DNA of 64,000 bases from JANYGA01 sp031420415 (GTDB lineage Bacteria > Vulcanimicrobiota > Vulcanimicrobiia > Vulcanimicrobiales > Vulcanimicrobiaceae). The stretch spans positions 71,263-135,262 of the forward strand of contig JANOMT010000020.1 of the NCBI GenBank assembly GCA_031420415.1. The letters are read 5' to 3'. The notes under the pieces were generated by a model. The model worked only from the letters and a program-made list of their open reading frames with translations, did no database searches and was not told where the DNA came from. A program made the position numbers and the translations under genes. Below, in pieces: positions 35,731 through 44,745 of this stretch (position 1 is the first letter of the stretch; every line of letters begins with the position of its first letter).

Positions 35731-37883
35731 AAAAAACGATGACCTTCATCCGAAGCACGTCGCTTGCGTCGCTCGTTGCGAGCGCACTCATCGCATGTTC
35801 CGGGTCGTCGGCAACGACGAACGTTGCGGGTTCTCCCACCGTCCCCGGCGCGCAACTTCCGACAAGCCCGACGGGGTCTTCGATCGCGCCGCCGTTTACT
35901 TCACAGGTTCACTTCTTCGTGTCCCTCGGTTCGACGCGCGGTATCGTCGTCTCACCGGCCGGTGCCGCACTGCCGACGGGGTTTACCGACAAGGGGCCCG
36001 TCCCAAGCGCCGTCGTGACGTATCCCGATGGGTCGACGCAGATCGCCGATGCGAGCGGAAGGTTCACGGCATCGATGTCGGTATACGCGCAAGCGCACGA
36101 AGCGACGCTCGAGGGCGACACCGAAGCACAGCCGTCGATCAAAGTCCAGGACCCCGCACGCGCTACGCTTGCGACGGCGGCGACAGTCCTCGGCCACGTG
36201 GGGCCGCAAACGAATGCGACGATCGCGGGCATTCGCACCCTGCCGCTCGCGAGTGAAGTCTTTTCGGGCGATACAATCCTGCTGAGCATCGAGCCCGTCG
36301 ATACGGTCGGCTTACCGGCAAATCTCGGTCAGTCGAACGTCGCCTGGAGCGCGTCTGTGGGAACGATCGCACCGATTGCGGGCACGAATGCGGCGCTCTA
36401 CACCGCGCCGTCGGTTTCGAGCGCGACGCTCGATACGGTATCGGTCTCGGTACGGATGTCCCCCGCTGCAATCGCCCTTGCCTCGACTTCGGCGATCACG
36501 ACTTTGCCGCGTTCGTCGGGATTCTCGGTGAGCGGAAATATATCGGGCAACGCGGGATCGTCCGGCGCCGGGGATGTCGCGCTTTTCACGCAGGCGTCGA
36601 CGCCGCGAGCTGCGGGTTCGTATAATTTCTTCGGCCTCGCCGATGCGAGCGGTGCGTATCGCGCGTTCGTTCCGGCTACGACGGATTTCTTGACGTCGCT
36701 CGGCGCGGTGGGTTCGGAGGCTCCGGGCGGCGTGGGATCGTTTTTCACGGTTGGCGCGTTCACGAGCGGGTCGTCGGGTGCGGGTGCGGCGCTCAATCTC
36801 GCTTTCGCCGGAAACTCCTCGACCTTCGATGACCGCAAGGACGAAGCCGAACTCGCGATCGCGCCGCCGATCTCGCAAATCCGCGACGCGTTTGCGGCGA
36901 CTTCGTCATCGAGCGTGCTCCAGCCGTGGGCGACCGATAGCGGCCTCTACCCGATCCTTACCGCGGTGCCTGCGAATTTCCCATCACCCGCGACGCCGAC
37001 TGCGGTTGCGAGCGGGCTCTTCACCGGTTGGTGTTATCAGTGGACGAACGCGAGCACGCCGACACTCGTCATCGTCGAAAATGAGGGCACGTCGTGTGCG
37101 TCGCCTGGAAACCTCGCACTCGCCATCGTTCCCGGCGCACCGAATACCTACGGTTTTCGCCGATATGCGGCGCCGAACGGGTACGGCGTGGGAGCGCCGC
37201 TCGATCCAACGCAAGGCGGCGCCGCGCGCTTGATCGCAGCTGGCTCGTGGACGCATCTGGCGGCCGATGCCGACAACGATCGCGCGAGCGTGATGGTCGA
37301 CGCCTATGGCCCGCTCGCGCCACGACTCGGCATGCCGATCGCGCGCGAAACGCTCGCCTATTCCTTCACTCGTGCGAACGGGACGGCGACGACTTCGATT
37401 GCAAACGACGCCGTCACCGACGTACCGAGCGGTCGCGTCGTCGCGACGGGCTCGTTCACCGCCCAGCAGAAGGCGACGCTCGATGCATCGGGCTGCTTCG
37501 GTTCGTCGCAGCCCACACCGTGTTATGAGAGCTCGGGCACGGTCGTGCGAAGTCTGCCGACATCGGTCGGCGTCGTGCAGCGAACCATTGCGGTCGCGAC
37601 GTCGTTTGCAGGCGATGGGTCCGACCGCCGCACGGTCGCGACGCAGTCGCCTTCTTCGGATCGGGCACGAATCGACGTGTCGCTCGCCTCGCGGCAAGTC
37701 CGGATCGGGGCATCGTGCTTGGTCTGCGCATCGGGAGCCGCCGCGCTCTTCGATGAGGACGGATCGACATCGCTTGGCACGTTGACGATCGACACGACTG
37801 GTGTCGCGAATCTCAACATTCTCGATACCGCGTCATCGGGCGCGCCAGGCAAGCCGTTCGTGACGGTGACCTTCGCGATATAG
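35727..37883 (+). CDS. Large putative lipoprotein of unknown function
   Basis: The product is 718 residues with a lipoprotein signal peptide (lipobox LIAC, Cys24), followed by a Ser/Thr/Pro/Gly-rich spacer. The rest is Ala/Ser/Thr-rich and beta-like. Residues about 85-115 (SAVVTYPDGSTQIADASGRF) and about 190-250 look like bacterial Ig-like or carboxypeptidase-regulatory folds (NVAWSASVGTIAPIAGTNAA). No enzyme motif is visible. It is translationally coupled to the STAND/LuxR regulator (ATGA). Export to the periplasm or cell surface is inferred from the signal. Confidence 0.75.
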   Translation: MKKTMTFIRSTSLASLVASALIACSGSSATTNVAGSPTVPGAQLPTSPTGSSIAPPFTSQVHFFVSLGSTRGIVVSPAGAALPTGFTDKGPVPSAVVTYPDGSTQIADASGRFTASMSVYAQAHEATLEGDTEAQPSIKVQDPARATLATAATVLGHVGPQTNATIAGIRTLPLASEVFSGDTILLSIEPVDTVGLPANLGQSNVAWSASVGTIAPIAGTNAALYTAPSVSSATLDTVSVSVRMSPAAIALASTSAITTLPRSSGFSVSGNISGNAGSSGAGDVALFTQASTPRAAGSYNFFGLADASGAYRAFVPATTDFLTSLGAVGSEAPGGVGSFFTVGAFTSGSSGAGAALNLAFAGNSSTFDDRKDEAELAIAPPISQIRDAFAATSSSSVLQPWATDSGLYPILTAVPANFPSPATPTAVASGLFTGWCYQWTNASTPTLVIVENEGTSCASPGNLALAIVPGAPNTYGFRRYAAPNGYGVGAPLDPTQGGAARLIAAGSWTHLAADADNDRASVMVDAYGPLAPRLGMPIARETLAYSFTRANGTATTSIANDAVTDVPSGRVVATGSFTAQQKATLDASGCFGSSQPTPCYESSGTVVRSLPTSVGVVQRTIAVATSFAGDGSDRRTVATQSPSSDRARIDVSLASRQVRIGASCLVCASGAAALFDEDGSTSLGTLTIDTTGVANLNILDTASSGAPGKPFVTVTFAI

Positions 37884-37976
37884 CCGTAGGGGTAGGCAGC
37901 AACGACGAACGCGCAATCTGCTTGGCAACCCTTTCTCGAAACGGAGCGCCGAGCGTCTCGCCCAAGATGTGATCTC

Positions 37977-38015
37977 ATCGGCCACGAGTGGACGGTGCTC
38001 GTGGCCGATTGTTTA
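37977..38015 (+). terminator. Probable intrinsic terminator after the large lipoprotein gene
   Basis: A 12-base perfect stem (37977-37988 with 37998-38009, loop of 9) is followed by a short T-rich stretch (TTGTTTAGTT). The T-run is broken, so efficiency is uncertain. Confidence 0.55.
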
Positions 38016-38115
38016 GTTAAGGTAAACCGATTCTTCGTCGCGCTCGGAACGCCGATCGGAAGCTCGAACGGCTACCGTTGTGGCGCACACCCACCTCATT
38101 TCCAGGAGATTCTCT

Positions 38116-39159
38116 ATGAAATTTGCTCGTCTGCAGACGACTACGCTCGGTCTGCTCGCGACGGCGTCGCTCGGCCTTGCGGCCTGTAGCGGCGGCGGCG
38201 GGAGCGCTCCCACGGCAATCGGCGCGTCTTCGACCGCGAACCCACCCGCCGTAACGACGAAATCGTCGGCGACGAAGCTCGGCGTGACGCTCGCCGGTGC
38301 ATCGCAGGTGTACGCGCTCCGGCACAACCTTGCCATCGAAGGCACACCCATCACGGTCGCGTACAACGGCGCGACCGTCGCGACGGGCGCACTCGATAAG
38401 AACGGCTTTGCCGAGCTGACCTTTACGCAAGCGATCCCCGCCGGGTCGACCGTCGTCGCGACGATCGGTACGGGAGCTAGCGCGCTCGTCGCATCGATCG
38501 TGCTTGCATCGACGATTCCGGCCACGGCCTCGCTCGTGACCTACAATCCCGGTCCTCCGCCGACGATCCACGTCGCGTCGGCCGAAGATCAGAACGGCAA
38601 CGGCCAGTTCAATGCAAACGCGCCCGAAGAACAAGAGGAAGACGAGGACGCTCACTCGGGCCAGATTTCGGTCGTCATCAACAATAATAATCAGACCCTC
38701 CCGGCAAATCTCCCGATCACCGTCGCCGTTTGCGGCACGACGGTTACGATCGGCCTCAATACGATGTCGTCGCCGCCGCCAAGCGGTCGGTACGCGCTCG
38801 AAGTTAAAGAGCGGACTCACGACGATGAAAGTCGCGGCGAGCAGGAATACCATTTCGATCCGTTCACGAGCCCGGTGACGATCGTGGCAGCCACGAACGA
38901 ATCGCGGATTCAAATCGAGCTGACGCAAAACGGAAACGAGATCCTCAAATTGAAGGCACCGCTCTCAGCCTTCACCCCGCAGACCGGTACCGCGACAGCT
39001 TGCCCGACGCCGAGTGCCACCGCCGCCCCGACGGCCACGGCAAGCGCCTCCGCGTCACCGACCGCCTCACCGACCGCGACTGCTTCGGCCACCGCGACTG
39101 CCGTAGCCTCGGCATCCCCGAGTCCGATGGCGACCGCGTCGCCGACCTCCGCGCCCTAA
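38116..39159 (+). CDS. Putative lipoprotein with acidic segment and Ala/Thr/Ser/Pro-rich tail
   Basis: The ATG at 38116 was chosen because CAGGAGAT lies 5 bases upstream. The 347-residue product has a lipoprotein signal peptide with lipobox LAAC (Cys24) and a polyglycine start to the mature part. Beta-like Thr/Ala/Val-rich sequence follows. A short acidic region (about 170-185, PEEQEEDEDAH) is preceded by DQNGNGQFN, which resembles a calcium-binding loop. The last 50 or so residues are a low-complexity Ala/Thr/Ser/Pro tail. No family is recognised. It stands alone between two terminator-like hairpins. Confidence 0.75.
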   Translation: MKFARLQTTTLGLLATASLGLAACSGGGGSAPTAIGASSTANPPAVTTKSSATKLGVTLAGASQVYALRHNLAIEGTPITVAYNGATVATGALDKNGFAELTFTQAIPAGSTVVATIGTGASALVASIVLASTIPATASLVTYNPGPPPTIHVASAEDQNGNGQFNANAPEEQEEDEDAHSGQISVVINNNNQTLPANLPITVAVCGTTVTIGLNTMSSPPPSGRYALEVKERTHDDESRGEQEYHFDPFTSPVTIVAATNESRIQIELTQNGNEILKLKAPLSAFTPQTGTATACPTPSATAAPTATASASASPTASPTATASATATAVASASPSPMATASPTSAP

Positions 39160-39197
39160 TAATTCCCGGAGGCGCCGCACGCGCTTTCTTGAGTCAG

Positions 39198-39236
39198 AAC
39201 GGTCGCGAGCCTTCGGGTCCGCGACCGTTTTCTTTC
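39198..39236 (+). terminator. Intrinsic terminator after the tail-repeat lipoprotein gene
   Basis: A 10-base perfect stem (39198-39207 with 39220-39229) has a 12-base loop and is followed by TTTTCTTTCC. It lies 38 bases after the stop codon and separates the gene from the groESL promoter. Confidence 0.75.
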
Positions 39237-39271
39237 CTCGGCCGTGCCGCGCGCAAGGTCGGTTTGCCCCC

Positions 39272-39300
39272 TTGCACTCGCGCCGTGAGTCTGCTAACAT
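39272..39300 (+). promoter_or_regulatory. Sigma70-like promoter of groESL
   Basis: TTGCAC (39272-39277) and TAACAT (39295-39300) are separated by 17 bases, and a TGC precedes the -10 as in extended -10 promoters. The transcript would start near 39307, about 63 bases before groES. Confidence 0.5.
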
Positions 39301-39308
39301 CTCACGGC
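39282..39308. promoter_or_regulatory. Inverted repeat across the groESL -10 region
   Basis: GCCGTGAG (39282-39289) and CTCACGGC (39301-39308) form a perfect 8-base inverted repeat with an 11-base centre that contains the -10 hexamer. The 27-base total length equals that of a CIRCE element, but the sequence differs. The position is suited to an operator. Confidence 0.5.
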
Positions 39309-39334
39309 TGGCAGAACCCTGCCACGAGTGCTAA
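39308..39334. promoter_or_regulatory. Degenerate CIRCE-like element upstream of groES
   Basis: GAGTGCTAA (39326-39334) is a perfect right arm of the HrcA operator CIRCE. The left-arm position (39308-39316) matches only 4 of 9 bases. A separate perfect hairpin, TGGCAG-N4-CTGCCA (39309-39324), fills the space instead. HrcA control is therefore possible but less certain than at hsp20. Confidence 0.45.
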
Positions 39335-39369
39335 CTCATTTTTTACGTGTTTCCGAGGAGGATTCGTTC

Positions 39370-39663
39370 GTGAATCTCAAGCCTTTGGGCGATCGTCTGG
39401 TCGTCGAGCACGTCGAGCAAGCTGAAAAAACGTCCGGTGGCGTTTTCTTGCCCGACACCGCCAAAGAGAAGCCCCAGAAGGGCAAAGTCGTGGCGGTCGG
39501 TTCCGGCCGCACCCTCGACAACGGCACCAAGCTGAACATGGAAGTTAAAGTTGGCGATATCATCGTCTACTCGAAGTACTCCGGCAGCGAATACAAAGAC
39601 GATGATGGTAAAGAATACCTCATTATTAGTGAAAAAGACGTCCTCACGACCGTGGGAGCTTAA
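39370..39663 (+). CDS. groES: Co-chaperonin GroES
   Basis: GroES is the heptameric lid of the GroEL chaperonin. The 97-residue product has the family sequence throughout: NLKPLGDRLVVEHVEQ, the mobile-loop segment EKTSGGVFLPDTAKEKPQKG, and the C-terminal EYLIISEKDVLTTV. The GTG at 39370 follows a strong GAGGAGG (39354-39360), which fixes the start. groEL begins 6 bases downstream. Expression is probably heat-controlled through the upstream dyads. Confidence 0.97.
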   Translation: MNLKPLGDRLVVEHVEQAEKTSGGVFLPDTAKEKPQKGKVVAVGSGRTLDNGTKLNMEVKVGDIIVYSKYSGSEYKDDDGKEYLIISEKDVLTTVGA

Positions 39664-39668
39664 CTACA

Positions 39669-41330
39669 ATGGCTGCTAAAGAACTTATTTTCGACGAAGC
39701 CGCTCGTCGCGCACTCGAACGCGGCGCGAACATCCTCGCCGATGCCGTAAAAGTAACGCTCGGTCCGAAGGGTCGCAACGTCGTTCTCGACAAAAAATTT
39801 GGATCGCCGACGATCACGAACGACGGCGTCACGATCGCGAAAGAAATCGAACTGCCCAACACGTTCGAGAACATGGGCGCGCAACTCGTCAAAGAAGTCG
39901 CCTCGAAGACGAACGATATCGCGGGCGATGGCACGACGACTGCAACCGTGCTCGCGCAAGCGATCATCCGTGAAGGCCTCCGTAACGTGACGGCCGGCTC
40001 CAACCCGTTGCTCATCAAGAAGGGCATCGATAAGGCTGTCGAGATGGCCGTGGCCGAGATGGAAAAGCTCGTTCAGAAGGTCGACACCCCGGAAAAGATC
40101 GCTCAGGTCGCATCGATCTCGGCGAACGATGCCGAAATCGGCGGATTGATCTCGCAGGCGATGCAGGCCGTCGGTAAAGATGGCGTCATCACGGTCGAAG
40201 AGTCGAAATCGACGAAGACCGAAGTCGAGACCAAAGACGGAATGCAGTTCGACAAGGGCTACATCTCACCGTACATGGTCACCGATTCTGAGCGCATGGA
40301 AGCCACGCTCACGGATCCCTACATCCTCGTGACGGAACGCAAGATCTCGGCGATCGCCGACATTCTGCCGCTGCTCGAGAAGATCGTTCAGGTCCAGAAG
40401 CCGCTGCTCATCATCGCCGAAGACGTCGAAGGCGAAGCCCTTGCGACGCTCGTCGTCAATAAGCTGCGTGGCACGTTCACGACCGTCGCCGTCAAGGCGC
40501 CGGGCTTCGGCGACCGCCGCAAAGAGATGCTTAAGGACATCGCCACCCTCACCGGCGCGACCGTCGTGAGCGAAGAGCTCGGCCTCAAGCTCGACAAAGT
40601 CACGCCGGAACTGCTCGGCCAAGCCAAGACCGTCAAGATCACAAAAGAAGAGACGACGATCGTCGATGGCAAGGGCAAACCCGACGCCATCAAGGGCCGT
40701 ATCGAGCAGATCAAGCGCCAGGTCGAAGAGACCGACAGCGACTTCGATCGTGAAAAGCTCCAGGAGCGTCTCGCCAAGCTCAGCGGCGGCGTCGCCGTCG
40801 TGCAAGTCGGCGCAGCGACCGAAACCGAGCTCAAAGAGAAAAAACACCGCATCGAAGACGCACTGAGCGCCACGCGTGCGGCCGTTCAAGAAGGCATGAT
40901 CCCCGGCGGCGGCTCGTCGCTCGTCCACGCGATCAAGGCCCTGGAAGAGCACAAGCACGACCTGCACAAGCCGGGTATGGCCGATGAGAAAATCGGATGG
41001 GACATCATCCGTCGTGCGCTGGAAGAACCGCTCCGCCAGATTGCGGAAAACGCGGGCTACGAAGGCTCCGTCGAAGTGAATCGCGTGAAGGGCTCCAAGC
41101 CCGGCATGGGCTTCGATGCGATGACGGGCGACCTCGTCGACATGCTCCAGGCGGGCATCGTCGAGCCGTTCAAGGTCACGCGTTCGGCGCTGCAAAATGC
41201 CGCATCGATCGGTTCGTTGATCCTCACGACGGAAACGCTGATCGCCGATAAGCCGGAACCCAAGGGCAACGGCGGCGGCGGCGCCCCCGGTGGCATGGGC
41301 GGCATGGGCGGCGGCTACGACATGATGTAA
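39669..41330 (+). CDS. groEL: Chaperonin GroEL
   Basis: GroEL is the ATP-driven double-ring folding chamber. The 553-residue product shows the ATP-binding TLGPKGRNVVLDKKFGSPTI and the AGDGTTTATVLAQAI segment with the catalytic aspartate. It also has the hinge and apical sequence KSTKTEVETKDGMQFDKGYI and the flexible Gly/Met-rich C-terminus ending GGGYDMM. No residues appear missing. It is in an operon with groES and is followed by a clear terminator. Confidence 0.98.
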   Translation: MAAKELIFDEAARRALERGANILADAVKVTLGPKGRNVVLDKKFGSPTITNDGVTIAKEIELPNTFENMGAQLVKEVASKTNDIAGDGTTTATVLAQAIIREGLRNVTAGSNPLLIKKGIDKAVEMAVAEMEKLVQKVDTPEKIAQVASISANDAEIGGLISQAMQAVGKDGVITVEESKSTKTEVETKDGMQFDKGYISPYMVTDSERMEATLTDPYILVTERKISAIADILPLLEKIVQVQKPLLIIAEDVEGEALATLVVNKLRGTFTTVAVKAPGFGDRRKEMLKDIATLTGATVVSEELGLKLDKVTPELLGQAKTVKITKEETTIVDGKGKPDAIKGRIEQIKRQVEETDSDFDREKLQERLAKLSGGVAVVQVGAATETELKEKKHRIEDALSATRAAVQEGMIPGGGSSLVHAIKALEEHKHDLHKPGMADEKIGWDIIRRALEEPLRQIAENAGYEGSVEVNRVKGSKPGMGFDAMTGDLVDMLQAGIVEPFKVTRSALQNAASIGSLILTTETLIADKPEPKGNGGGGAPGGMGGMGGGYDMM

Positions 41331-41387
41331 TCTGCGCACCCGCGCAGATGATGTCGGTCGTGCGTCACGCACGGTTCTCGATACGGA

Positions 41388-41419
41388 AAGAGCCTCGCAG
41401 CAATGCGGGGCTCTTTTTT
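41388..41419 (+). terminator. Intrinsic terminator of groESL
   Basis: A 12-base stem (41388-41399 with 41404-41415) with one T-G pair and a GCAA tetraloop is followed by a run of Ts. It lies 57 bases after groEL, just before the convergent pseudo-receiver gene. Confidence 0.85.
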
Positions 41420-41435
41420 ACTTCGGGCTTTCCGG

Positions 41436-42671
41436 CTAGATAGCGATTGCCGCTTCGTTCATCGTTTCGAAGTCATCGGCAAGGACGAGTGATTTACTCG
41501 CGAGTTGCAAGTTGCCCGCTTCGAGAAAACACTTCGCGGCGGCGACGTACGCGTTTTCGATGCTTCGCGCACTCGACGTCGTCTCGGCGAACGTAAGATA
41601 CATCTTGCCGGTGAGCCGGGTGAACTTGTTCGCGAGATCGTCGTCGCGCATTTCGCGTGCGGCGAGCGAAGCGCCGCGATACGCGCGTGCGGCTGCGGCG
41701 AAGCGTTGCGAAGCTTCGCACGATTGCGCTTCGACCACGAAGATCTCGAGTGCTGCGGCGAGATTGCCGTGGCGCGATTCGTAGAGTGCGAGCGATTCGT
41801 TGCGCGACACTCGCGTCGTTTTTGTCCGCAGCAACGCTGCGGTTTTGGGGGCGTGTGAGAGCAGTTCGCGCCAACGTAAAACGTGTGCGACGCGCGTTAC
41901 GAGATCGCGCATGTCGAACGGTTTACTGATGCATTCGTTCGCTCCCGCCGCCATCGCAGCCACGCGCGAGCCCGTGTCGTTGGCATCGACGAGCATGACG
42001 ATCGAAACGGGCATCCGGTCGGGACGTCGCCGCAACAGCTCGACCGTCTCGCGATTGTTAGCGCCCGAGAGGGGGAAATTCATCAGCACGAGATCGGGAA
42101 GCCGACGACTGATTGCATCGAACGCCCCGAGGCCGTTGGCTGCGTCGAGCGTTGTGAAGCCGCTTTTTTGCAGTCCTCCGACGAGGAGTGCTCGCAACGC
42201 CGAATCCTCGTCGATGACGAGAATCGTCCCGCGGGAGTCCCGCACGAGGGCGTCGGTTGCGGTTGCCGACTCGACCGCGATCGCAAATTTCACGAGGCTC
42301 GCCTCGATGCGATCGGCGAGCGAAAATGAAACGTCGGTCGTGCTGTAACATTCGATGCAGCCGAAGGCCGAACCGACGCCGTGGATCGGGAGACACAGCC
42401 GATAGCCGTCCTCGAGCGGCGAACTCGTAAACTCCGTCGTTACCGGTTCGAGGGAGCGGCGGCCCGAGGCGATCGCTCGAGCGGCCGCGGCTGCCGAGAG
42501 CTTCCGATCCCCGTCGGGTGGGCCTCCGAGGGTGACGATCGGTTCGGCCGAGCCGAAACCGTCGTGGAGCCAAACGCGGACGAACGAACATCCGAAGTCG
42601 TCGAGCAGCGCTCGGGCGGCCGCCGTCGCGAGCGTAGCCGTTGCAGGTGTGGCAAAGGTCGAGGTCACCAT
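41436..42671 (-). CDS. GAF-like and degenerate receiver domain protein with helical repeat C-terminus
   Basis: The 411-residue product has a GAF-like N-terminus (about 15-135; LCLPIHGVGSAFGCIECYS) and a CheY-like receiver domain (about 148-268; TILVIDEDSALRALL). An alpha-helical part (about 285-405) looks like tetratricopeptide repeats (SLALYESRHGNLAAALEIFV). In the receiver the phosphorylated aspartate is replaced by Asn198 (DLVLMNFPLSG), and the Thr/Ser switch position reads MLVDA. The acidic pair (Glu155, Asp156) and Lys250 remain. It therefore probably signals without phosphorylation or serves as a binding module. No output domain or partner kinase is adjacent. Confidence 0.8.
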   Translation of the reverse strand: MVTSTFATPATATLATAAARALLDDFGCSFVRVWLHDGFGSAEPIVTLGGPPDGDRKLSAAAAARAIASGRRSLEPVTTEFTSSPLEDGYRLCLPIHGVGSAFGCIECYSTTDVSFSLADRIEASLVKFAIAVESATATDALVRDSRGTILVIDEDSALRALLVGGLQKSGFTTLDAANGLGAFDAISRRLPDLVLMNFPLSGANNRETVELLRRRPDRMPVSIVMLVDANDTGSRVAAMAAGANECISKPFDMRDLVTRVAHVLRWRELLSHAPKTAALLRTKTTRVSRNESLALYESRHGNLAAALEIFVVEAQSCEASQRFAAAARAYRGASLAAREMRDDDLANKFTRLTGKMYLTFAETTSSARSIENAYVAAAKCFLEAGNLQLASKSLVLADDFETMNEAAIAI

Positions 42672-42760
42672 ACGTATTTCGTCGGTCGGTCGGTCAACTT
42701 CCTAAGAGAGGAAGAGGCTTTGCCGGGTATCTTAACGCGGTCTTCACGCTCCATCCAGTT

Positions 42761-43180
42761 CTAGGCAGCGGCGTTGCGCGCGAGGACGATGGCAAGGGCG
42801 TCTTCCACGAGTGCCACGAGCACGTCGGGAAAACCGCGCTCTTTCGTGAGGTAGCGCCGCGCGGCATAGCCGCCGTACGCTCCACCGAGCGCGCCGATCG
42901 CGCCGAGTGTTGCGGCAAGCAGCGGGGGGGTCCGTTCGCGTCGTGCGAGCGCGGCTCCGCAGAGCGCACCCGAGAGCGCGCGGACGGCGAGCGCCGGTGG
43001 CCACGTTCGCGCGGGTGCGAAGGCAAGCTTATCGACGATCGCTTCGCCGGCTGCGGCGAAGGCGACGGGGCCCGCCCACATGCTTTCGTTTGCGAGTAAG
43101 GTGGCGGCGGGCGCGGTCATCGAGCGTAGACCGGCCACGGTACCGATGGCGAAAGCGCGCAGAACCAGGGGTGCTGACAT
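42761..43180 (-). CDS. DUF4126-like small membrane protein
   Basis: The 139-residue product is hydrophobic and begins with RAFAIGTVAGLRSMTAPAA, which matches the typical GLRS.TAPA start of DUF4126-type proteins. A glycine-rich stretch follows (TLGAIGALGGAYGGYAARRY). There are about three to four membrane segments. The function of the family is not known. It lies upstream of the pseudo-receiver gene on the same strand with an 89-base gap, and is divergent from the ATP-grasp gene. Confidence 0.7.
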   Translation of the reverse strand: MSAPLVLRAFAIGTVAGLRSMTAPAATLLANESMWAGPVAFAAAGEAIVDKLAFAPARTWPPALAVRALSGALCGAALARRERTPPLLAATLGAIGALGGAYGGYAARRYLTKERGFPDVLVALVEDALAIVLARNAAA

Positions 43181-43293
43181 GCGCCCGACCTTTCTGACAT
43201 TTCGTGCGTCGCCCTAGCGGCGATCGCGTGCGCGGAACTCGTTAGCCACTGGGCCAACGAAGCAACGTGCCAAGACCGCGAATCCCGCCTCCC

Positions 43294-44745
43294 ATGCTAC
43301 AACTCCAGCCGCATCTCGCGGTGGCTCGCCACTTCGACGAGCTCTATCGTGCGGACGGCGAACCTCGGCCCGAATACACCGCGCTTGCAGCGACGCTCGC
43401 ACGCCTCGGGCGCGACGAGATCCTCGATCGCATCCAAGCGATCGATACGACGCTGTTGCAACGCGGCGTGACGTTCACGGTCTACGCCGACAGCGCGGGC
43501 ACGGAGCGGGTCTTTCCGTTCGATGTCATCCCGCGCATCTTACGCAACGACGAGTGGTCGCGAATCCAGCGTGGCATCGCGCAACGAGTCCGCGCGATCA
43601 ATGCGTTCGTGCACGACGTCTATCACGCCGAACGCATCCTGCGCGAGAAGCGTATCCCGCGCGAACTCGTCTATTCATCCAAGCATTATAATCGCGAAAT
43701 GATCGACGTCGACGTCGCGCACGACATCTACATCCACGTGTCGGGTATCGATCTCATCCGCGACGAACGCGGCGAATTTCTCGTGCTCGAAGATAACTGT
43801 CGCACGCCGTCGGGGATCTCGTACGTGCTGGAAAATCGCGACGTGCTCAAACGCGGTTTCCCCGACCTCTTTCGCGACTACGCGGTCTGTCCCGTCGACG
43901 ATTACCCGAGTCGCCTGCTCGATGTCTTACGCTACGTCGCGCCGCGCGGCGATGCGACGCCGATGGTCGTCGTGCTCACACCCGGCATCTACAACTCGGC
44001 GTATTTCGAACATTCGTTACTCGCTCGCCGCATGGGCGTGGAACTCGTCGAAGGCCGTGACTTGCTCGTGGTCGAGAACGTCGTGTTCCTCAAGACGACG
44101 CGCGGACTCGAACGCGTCGACGTCATCTACCGTCGCACCGACGACGACTATCTCGATCCGCTTTATTTCCTCCCCGATTCGTCGCTCGGCGTGCCCGGAC
44201 TCATGAACGCATATCGCGCCGGTAACGTCACGCTCGCGAACGCCATCGGCACGGGCGTCGGCGATGATAAATCGGTCTACCGTTACGTGCCGGAGATGAT
44301 CCGATTCTATCTCGACGAGGAACCGCTGCTCGAGAACGTTCCGACCTTCGATTGCAACGACGAAACGCAACGTCGGCACGTGCTCGCCAATCTCGATAAG
44401 CTCGTCGTGAAGAATACGAATGCCTCCGGTGGCTACGGAATGCTCATGGGGCCGTTCGCTTCGCGCATGGAGCGCGAATCGTTCGCCGTGATGATCGAGG
44501 CCAAACCGCGCGATTTCATCGCTCAACCCGTCATCGAACTTTCCTCGTCGCCAACGCTCGTCGATGGCGAGATGCACGCTCGCCGCGTCGATCTCCGACC
44601 CTTCGCGCTGTACGGTCGCGAGGTCGACGTGCCGCCCGCGGCACTCACGCGCGTGGCGCTACGCGAAGGATCGCTCGTCGTGAACTCATCGCAGGGCGGC
44701 GGTAGCAAAGATACGTGGGTCTTGCAGGGCGACGACGCGTGCTGA
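43294..44745 (+). CDS. Circularly permuted ATP-grasp family protein (COG2308-like)
   Basis: This belongs to the circularly permuted ATP-grasp proteins proposed to form peptide bonds on an unknown substrate. Typical sequence includes the N-terminal HFDELYRADGEPRPEY and ERVFPFDVIPRILRNDEWSR, ATP-grasp elements such as FLVLEDNCRTPSGISYVLEN, and VVKNTNASGGYGMLMGP with SQGGGSKDTWVL at the end. It is 483 residues from ATG 43294; a GTG at 43267 is possible. It overlaps the alpha-E gene by 7 bases and forms, with the transglutaminase gene, a trio often found together in bacteria. Confidence 0.87.
   Translation: MLQLQPHLAVARHFDELYRADGEPRPEYTALAATLARLGRDEILDRIQAIDTTLLQRGVTFTVYADSAGTERVFPFDVIPRILRNDEWSRIQRGIAQRVRAINAFVHDVYHAERILREKRIPRELVYSSKHYNREMIDVDVAHDIYIHVSGIDLIRDERGEFLVLEDNCRTPSGISYVLENRDVLKRGFPDLFRDYAVCPVDDYPSRLLDVLRYVAPRGDATPMVVVLTPGIYNSAYFEHSLLARRMGVELVEGRDLLVVENVVFLKTTRGLERVDVIYRRTDDDYLDPLYFLPDSSLGVPGLMNAYRAGNVTLANAIGTGVGDDKSVYRYVPEMIRFYLDEEPLLENVPTFDCNDETQRRHVLANLDKLVVKNTNASGGYGMLMGPFASRMERESFAVMIEAKPRDFIAQPVIELSSSPTLVDGEMHARRVDLRPFALYGREVDVPPAALTRVALREGSLVVNSSQGGGSKDTWVLQGDDAC

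Noticed and set aside
37884..38115. GGTAGGCAGC and GGCAACCC segments resembling parts of riboswitches
   Set aside because: The pieces do not form a complete known aptamer core, and the region ends in a simple terminator-like hairpin; the downstream gene is a lipoprotein of unknown function.
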